Below, piece after piece: positions 5,978 to 9,237 of a stretch of DNA of 9,237 bases (the first letter of the stretch is position 1; each line of letters opens with the position of its first letter). A program made the position numbers and the translations under genes. This DNA comes from Candidatus Methanoplasma sp. (GTDB lineage: Archaea > Thermoplasmatota > Thermoplasmata > Methanomassiliicoccales > Methanomethylophilaceae), in the NCBI GenBank assembly GCA_031256615.1, contig JAIRQG010000141.1, positions 1 to 9,237 on the forward strand, written 5' to 3'. The notes under the pieces are model-generated. The model had not been told where the DNA came from. It was given only the letters and a program-made list of their open reading frames with translations, and ran no database searches.

Positions 5978-7531
5978 TTAGAAATCTCCCAGTTTTAACT
6001 GGCCTTCTTCCACGGAAAGAGAGAGTTCTCTGTTAAGTTTCTCCAGCCTCGAACGCATTTGATCCTCCTTTTTCATACTGGAGTATTCAAACACCTCATC
6101 CATTGTTCCTCTGGCAATAAGAACGTATACCTCTCCGTCGCTCTTCCTCCCAGTTCGTCCGCGCCTCTGTATCGTCCTTATCTCCGACGGCACCGGTTCA
6201 TAGAATACCACCGCATTGGTGCTGGCGATATCCAGTCCTTCCTCTCCGACGGAGGTCGCGACTATGACGTTCCTGATGCCGTTTCTGAACTCTTCAAGGA
6301 TGCCGATCTGTTCTTTCTGTCTGAGGCCTCCATTGGACTGCCCGATGAGCTTCCCGACGCTTGCTCCTTCTATGCAGGAAAGCTTCTCAACAAGGACATC
6401 GCAGGTATCGCGGTATTGCGTGAAGACCATGACCTTGGATGCTGGGTCCGTGTTCAGTATATGGCTTACCAGGCTCATTAGCTTTGATACCTTGGGATGC
6501 TCTATTCTGCTGCCGTAGACCATGTTCCAGGCATCTAGGTATTCCTTTCTGGCGACGAGTTCTTTGCCCCCCTTGTTCCCCTTCTGCACTTGGGCGTCCT
6601 CATTCAGTTTTGCCATATACAACCTCAGCGAACTCATCCCCTGGGTCTCGGCGAGATTTATCGCATGGAGTATCTTTATGCAGATCGACTGGACGGTAAG
6701 GCCGCGGTAAAGCGTTGCCGAACGTTCGCCCCTTCTCAGCCGTTTTTGAACGGACTCTCCGATCATCAGCATATGCGTGGTGGAAGGGGGCCAATTCTCC
6801 TTTGTAAGGCGCAGGTTAGTAAGTTCTATAAAATAATGGTCAAGCAGTTTTTTCAGGATATCAACGATATCCAGGAGCTCCTTTGGCATGTTGACCTCTA
6901 CCCTTTTGATATATGTATCGTGAATATATGGCGCGACATCTGGGTCATTCTCGGTTCTGACATCTATGCGCATGAACCTGAGGTTTCTGCAGACCTCTTC
7001 AACCTTTTTTATGTCGCTGCCGGGGGAGGCGGTGAGACCCACAGATCTGTTCTTTTGCGTGCAGTGCTCAGCGACCGTGACATATGCGTAGTTGCCGGTG
7101 CCTCTGTGCGCTTCGTCATAGATCACCAACCCGAAATCTCTCATACCGTACCTTCCGTTCTCCAGATCATTCGCTATGCACTGCGGGGTGGAAACGATAA
7201 GATCGTTCGCTTCTAAGATGCCCTTTCTTTTTTCTGCGCTCATGAGGCCGTTCATAACGCCGATGTTCGTGTCTGCCAAGAGCTTTTTGAACACCGATGC
7301 GTGCTGCTCCACAAGAGGCTTCGTCGGTGCCATCATAAGCACCTTCCCTCCTTCCTGAAGCACCACGGCGGTTATGTAAAGGGCTATGATGGTCTTTCCG
7401 AGGCCGGTGGGCAGAACAATAAGCGTGTTGGCGTTCAGGCAATTCTTTGCCAGGGTCATCTGGTATTTTCTTTCTTCAACCGCATCCGGGATTATTTTCG
7501 GGTGAGAGATGTAGCCCATGCTGAACCACAT
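5978..7531 (-). CDS. hef: Hef-type SF2 helicase (FANCM/MPH1 family), helicase-only form
   Basis: 517 residues. Archaeal Hef remodels stalled forks and branched DNA. Motifs: Walker A 'PTGLGKT' (41-47), Ia 'APTKPLV' (68-74), 'VSTPQ' (113-117), DEAH (139-142), 'TASPG' (167-171), a helical insert at about 210-345 typical of Hef/FANCM/MDA5-like helicases, 'VMVFTQYRDT' (367-376), 'VATSVGEEGLDI' (424-435) and motif VI 'QRRGRTGR' (455-462). Euryarchaeal Hef often continues into an XPF-type nuclease domain (ERKxxxD); here the protein stops after about 55 residues of charged helix, so that domain is absent. The last seven residues, QLKLGDF, fit a PIP box (Q-x-x-h-x-x-F). The start is uncertain: Met1 (7531) or Met5 (7519), the latter matching the usual Hef beginning 'GYISHP'. 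No Shine-Dalgarno sequence is visible; TATA-like sequence lies just upstream. The ligase gene follows after 27 bases. Confidence 0.93.
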   Translation of the reverse strand: MWFSMGYISHPKIIPDAVEERKYQMTLAKNCLNANTLIVLPTGLGKTIIALYITAVVLQEGGKVLMMAPTKPLVEQHASVFKKLLADTNIGVMNGLMSAEKRKGILEANDLIVSTPQCIANDLENGRYGMRDFGLVIYDEAHRGTGNYAYVTVAEHCTQKNRSVGLTASPGSDIKKVEEVCRNLRFMRIDVRTENDPDVAPYIHDTYIKRVEVNMPKELLDIVDILKKLLDHYFIELTNLRLTKENWPPSTTHMLMIGESVQKRLRRGERSATLYRGLTVQSICIKILHAINLAETQGMSSLRLYMAKLNEDAQVQKGNKGGKELVARKEYLDAWNMVYGSRIEHPKVSKLMSLVSHILNTDPASKVMVFTQYRDTCDVLVEKLSCIEGASVGKLIGQSNGGLRQKEQIGILEEFRNGIRNVIVATSVGEEGLDIASTNAVVFYEPVPSEIRTIQRRGRTGRKSDGEVYVLIARGTMDEVFEYSSMKKEDQMRSRLEKLNRELSLSVEEGQLKLGDF

Positions 7532-7541
7532 TCAGAATAAC

Positions 7542-7560
7542 ATAATAAAAAGATATTTAG
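7542..7560 (-). promoter_or_regulatory. TATA-like promoter region of the helicase-ligase unit
   Basis: The minus strand reads CTAAATATCTTTTTATTAT. Two overlapping candidate TATA boxes are present: AAATAT, about 25 bases before the ATG at 7531, and TTTTTATTA, about 28 bases before the in-frame ATG at 7519. Each would give a leaderless mRNA from its own start codon. The same T-run could also act as terminator for the upstream Fe-S gene, whose stop is about 20 bases away. Confidence 0.45.
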
Positions 7561-7580
7561 GGGGTCGCCGAAAGTGAACC

Positions 7581-7907
7581 TCAGCGACAGCCGCCGCTGC
7601 ATGATGAGCAACCGCTGAAACTGGGGTCACGTATCGTCAGACCCGTTCCGAAGTTCGGATCATCTATGAACTCGATCACGCACCCTTCGAGTGCTTCTTG
7701 TGTATCTTTGTCGTAATAGATGTTGAAGCTCGATGCGCTCTTGTCGACGACATCCTCATCTGTAGCGCTCTCCTGGAAAGACATCCCGAACTGGGGGCCG
7801 GAGCATGCTATTCCGGAAAGATAGATTTTGATGCCGTATCCGATCTTCTGATTCTTTTCCAGAAGTTCATTGATGAACTTCTCTGCACCAGCAGTAATTT
7901 GTACCAT
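7581..7907 (-). CDS. IscA/HesB-family iron-sulfur cluster protein with altered cysteine tail
   Basis: 108 residues, the size of IscA/SufA/ErpA/HesB A-type Fe-S carriers, which hold or deliver clusters or iron in the cytoplasm. The N-terminal 'ITAGAEKFINELLEK' and the central 'GIKIYLSGIACSGPQFGMSF' match the family, with Cys35 at the first conserved cysteine. In the C-terminus the usual C-G-C (Cys99/Cys101 in E. coli IscA) is replaced by 'GCSSCSGGC', giving Cys100, Cys103 and Cys107, a C-x2-C-x3-C pattern; Cys76 is an additional cysteine. Cluster binding remains plausible but with different geometry. The start at 7907 follows a clear TATA box and has no Shine-Dalgarno sequence. The gene lies 49 bases upstream of the helicase on the same strand; a functional link is only a possibility (Hef itself shows no Fe-S cysteine cluster). 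Confidence 0.85.
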   Translation of the reverse strand: MVQITAGAEKFINELLEKNQKIGYGIKIYLSGIACSGPQFGMSFQESATDEDVVDKSASSFNIYYDKDTQEALEGCVIEFIDDPNFGTGLTIRDPSFSGCSSCSGGCR

Positions 7908-7935
7908 AATGATCGCTCATAGATGTATCAAGAGG

Positions 7936-7946
7936 TATAAATAACC
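7936..7946 (-). promoter_or_regulatory. TATA box of the HesB-like gene
   Basis: Minus strand GGTTATTTATA, the best archaeal TATA match in the window. Its centre is about 33 bases before the ATG at 7907, so a start site about 26 bases downstream leaves a leader of only about seven bases, which contains no Shine-Dalgarno sequence. Confidence 0.6.
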
Positions 7947-7957
7947 GATTAAACAAC

Positions 7958-8027
7958 GCTGTCTTTTTATTAAAACAGGCAATATTTACAGCAAGGAAAA
8001 AAAGAAATGCTCTGAAATAAAGACAGC
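7958..8027. repeat. Inverted repeat GCTGTCTTT(TT)ATT / AATAAAGACAGC
   Basis: The left arm (7958-7971) and right arm (8016-8027) pair over 12 bases with two extra T in the left arm; they enclose 44 AT-rich bases. The right arm overlaps one arm of the terminator-like hairpin (8005-8031), so the two RNA structures could not form together. No flanking direct repeat was seen, so transposition is not supported. Confidence 0.45.
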
Positions 8028-8031
8028 ATTT
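7997..8031 (-). terminator. Terminator-like hairpin with T7 tract
   Basis: On the minus strand AAATGCT (8031-8025) pairs perfectly with AGCATTT (8011-8005) around a 13-base loop, followed by C and seven T (8003-7997). This is a plausible 3' end for the surface-protein transcript about 160-190 bases after its stop codon, or for a small RNA from the region before it. Archaeal termination depends mostly on the U-tract, which is present. Confidence 0.5.
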
Positions 8032-8058
8032 GCTTTATGACAAAGCTGAAACAGAGAA

Positions 8059-8137
8059 GATCGGGCGCCTCCCCCGCATCGCCTGAGAGAGGGATACGGT
8101 CCTCTCTCGGCGAAGGAGCCAGCCGAGCTTTCCCATC
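8059..8137. ncRNA. Candidate structured RNA element (unclassified)
   Basis: The core is a 12-bp stem at 8080-8092/8101-8112 (CGCC and GAGAGAGG pairing with CCTCTCTC and GGCG) with one bulged base and an 8-base loop. Outside it CTCC (8069-8072) can pair with GGAG (8115-8118), and GAT plus GGG (8059-8065, one bulge) with CCCATC (8132-8137), giving one long imperfect hairpin of about 80 bases. It is much more GC-rich than the flanking intergenic DNA. On the minus strand it would be in the 3' untranslated region of the surface-protein gene. On the plus strand a weak TATA-like CTTTATG lies about 26 bases before it. It fits no riboswitch, tRNA, SRP or RNase P pattern I know. Strand and function are unknown. 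Confidence 0.35.
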
Positions 8138-8186
8138 GATCCGTGTGGTCACAGATGTCCGAACTGTTCATTCTGGTTGTTCATCG

Positions 8187-9237
8187 TCATTCTTTTCTTC
8201 TCTTTGCCGCAACCAGCCACCATACCGCGATACATATGATCATCAGAAGGATTATTGCCGCCGCTGTCCACAGCAGTAGGTTGCCGCCGCCCTCGCTGTC
8301 TGCGAAGTACGACTTCAGATGCATCGTGCCCGTAACGCCGTTCAAGGTTATCTCAGGCGTTGTGTGCACACTTGGAGTCTCCCACTTAATGAACCGATAG
8401 CCGTCGTCCGCGTATGCTCTGAGAGTTATCTCGGTACAGTCATGGATCGTTACCGGTGAAATGTATTCCAGGAATGGTTCTCCGTCCACACTGTACTCCA
8501 CACGTCCCCCTTTGACGATGTCGATCACCAAGAGCATTTCGAGCGCTTTGTCCCTGTCTCCCACAACCTGTATGGAATGGTTCGAGTGCACGTTGCTGAA
8601 GGTGTAGTTTCCTTTTTTGATCTCGGCCCGCGAGAGGTGTATACCATCCACTGTCACTCCGTATATGAAAAATCCTTCGTTGGCGGAGAAATAGAATGTC
8701 ATGTTTTCCCCGCTCGACACCGTCACGAAGCCCTCTGGCGAAATGGTCGTTATATCATCAGAGGTTGCTGTGATGTAGTACTTTTTTGCCTCTGCACTGC
8801 CGAACTCGACATATATCTCATGGTCTGAGGCGACATTCTGGAATGTGTAGCTTTCCGGGGTTCCAGATATCTTCTCTCCGTCAATGAAGACAGCACTAAC
8901 CCTATACCCCTGGTCCGGAGTGAAAATAAATGTTTGAGATTCTCCCTGCATCACATCGATCTCTCCCTCTGGATCCACCAGCCCGTTCGGTCCGGCCGTT
9001 GCGGTTATGCGGTATATTTGTTTGAATATCGCAGTATACTCCGCTGTGTCCTCCGTATGCGTGCCTATATCTCTGGTTGCCGCCGCAGACAGATCTTCCC
9101 ACATTATGAACACATATCCGCTCTCTGCAACGGCTGTCACTGTGAGGTTGTCGGTCTTGTTAATCTCGAATGGCAGTGTGTATGGCATCTGTGCGGTCAT
9201 TCCCGAGAGTTCCCACAAGAATGTTCCCATGTCTGCA
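8187..9237 (-). CDS. Cell-surface repeat protein, C-terminal membrane anchor (5' partial)
   Basis: The frame continues past the Met at 9230 to the window edge with no signal peptide, so the N-terminus is missing. Counting from that Met: about 25-70 and 232-310 are 'GYxFxxW...F' modules of the InlB B-repeat/'bacterial repeat' kind; 72-143 and 150-223 are two related modules sharing 'Y-x-ITAT', 'PEG', 'V-x-x-G-E-x-x-T-F-x-F', 'DG' and 'YTF-x-NV-x-S-x-H-x-I'. A Gly-rich hinge ('SEGGGN', 312-317) precedes one hydrophobic span (about 318-342) and a basic tail KRRKE, so the repeats should face outward with a short cytoplasmic end. Such proteins are common adhesin-like proteins of host-associated archaea; the ligand cannot be predicted. 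The downstream region carries a strong stem-loop and a terminator-like hairpin. Confidence 0.85.
   Translation of the reverse strand, partial: ADMGTFLWELSGMTAQMPYTLPFEINKTDNLTVTAVAESGYVFIMWEDLSAAATRDIGTHTEDTAEYTAIFKQIYRITATAGPNGLVDPEGEIDVMQGESQTFIFTPDQGYRVSAVFIDGEKISGTPESYTFQNVASDHEIYVEFGSAEAKKYYITATSDDITTISPEGFVTVSSGENMTFYFSANEGFFIYGVTVDGIHLSRAEIKKGNYTFSNVHSNHSIQVVGDRDKALEMLLVIDIVKGGRVEYSVDGEPFLEYISPVTIHDCTEITLRAYADDGYRFIKWETPSVHTTPEITLNGVTGTMHLKSYFADSEGGGNLLLWTAAAIILLMIICIAVWWLVAAKRRKE

Larger units (their letters stand above)
7908..8186. other. Structured intergenic region between the surface-protein gene and the HesB-like gene
   Basis: 279 bases without a convincing gene. In minus-strand order it holds a spacer after the surface-protein stop, a GC-rich stem-loop domain (8059-8137), a small hairpin (8032-8046, GCTTT/AAAGC), a terminator-like hairpin with a T-run (7997-8031), a longer inverted repeat (7958-8027) and the TATA box of the HesB-like gene. 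Short open frames cross it on both strands, but their compositions are unlike real proteins and they lack start signals. Confidence 0.5.

Noticed and set aside
7958..8027. Terminal inverted repeats of a miniature transposable element
   Set aside because: The arms are short and imperfect, no target-site duplication flanks them, and no related copy is seen in the window.
8059..8137. Glycine riboswitch or other known riboswitch
   Set aside because: Short matches (CTCTCAGG on the minus strand, CGAAGGAGC on the plus strand) resemble glycine aptamer pieces but lie on opposite strands with wrong spacing, and no glycine-related gene follows.
8037..8279. Plus-strand open frame of 80 codons across the structured intergenic region
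   Set aside because: It runs through the stem-loop and then antisense into the surface-protein gene; its composition is unlike a real protein and there is no family match.
1..9237. CRISPR array, phage or plasmid module, defence island
   Set aside because: No regularly spaced direct repeats, Cas, integrase, transposase or toxin-antitoxin signatures were found. Most genes are housekeeping or repair genes, plus one surface protein.

Overview
The window looks like chromosomal DNA of an archaeon, most likely a Thermoplasmatota member close to the Methanomassiliicoccales (host-associated methanogens). The supporting evidence is an archaeal RNA polymerase subunit Rpo11/L, an archaeal-type TruD, an ATP-dependent DNA ligase, a Hef-type helicase without a nuclease domain, AT-rich TATA-like boxes close to several start codons, and a tail-anchored protein built of InlB/'bacterial repeat' modules like the adhesin-like proteins of gut archaea. 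The lineage is inferred from protein character; no search could be run.

Layout: (1) 1-1845, plus strand: the 3' part of a large TPR-repeat gene, open at the left window edge, ending in an unrecognised conserved-looking C-terminal domain. (2) 1846-3407, minus strand: rpo11 (rpoL) followed by truD, coupled by an ATGA overlap. The truD stop abuts the TPR stop with no intervening base. (3) 3408-4198: a 155-base non-coding stretch, a GNAT acetyltransferase, and a short gap with a stem-loop. (4) 4199-7531, minus strand: a DNA-repair pair, Hef-like helicase then ATP-dependent DNA ligase, 27 bases apart. (5) 7581-7907, minus strand: an IscA/HesB-type Fe-S protein with its own TATA box. (6) 7908-8186: an intergenic region rich in inverted repeats, with a terminator-like hairpin and a strong GC-rich stem-loop. 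(7) 8187-9237, minus strand: the C-terminal part of a cell-surface repeat protein, open at the right edge.

How the genes work together: helicase and ligase form the clearest functional unit. Both carry what looks like a PCNA-interacting (PIP) motif, at residues 103-107 of the ligase and at the last seven residues of the helicase, so they could be recruited to the same sliding clamp at replication or repair sites. rpo11-truD pairs transcription with RNA pseudouridylation, a housekeeping pairing. The GNAT gene sits between these blocks and, unlike its neighbours, has a clear Shine-Dalgarno sequence. It may be a later arrival.

No CRISPR array, transposase, integrase, rRNA or tRNA gene was recognised. 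The best candidates for something undescribed are the C-terminal domain of the TPR protein, the folded segment at 8059-8137, the altered cysteine tail of the HesB-like protein, and the unexplained palindrome-bearing stretch at 3441-3562.
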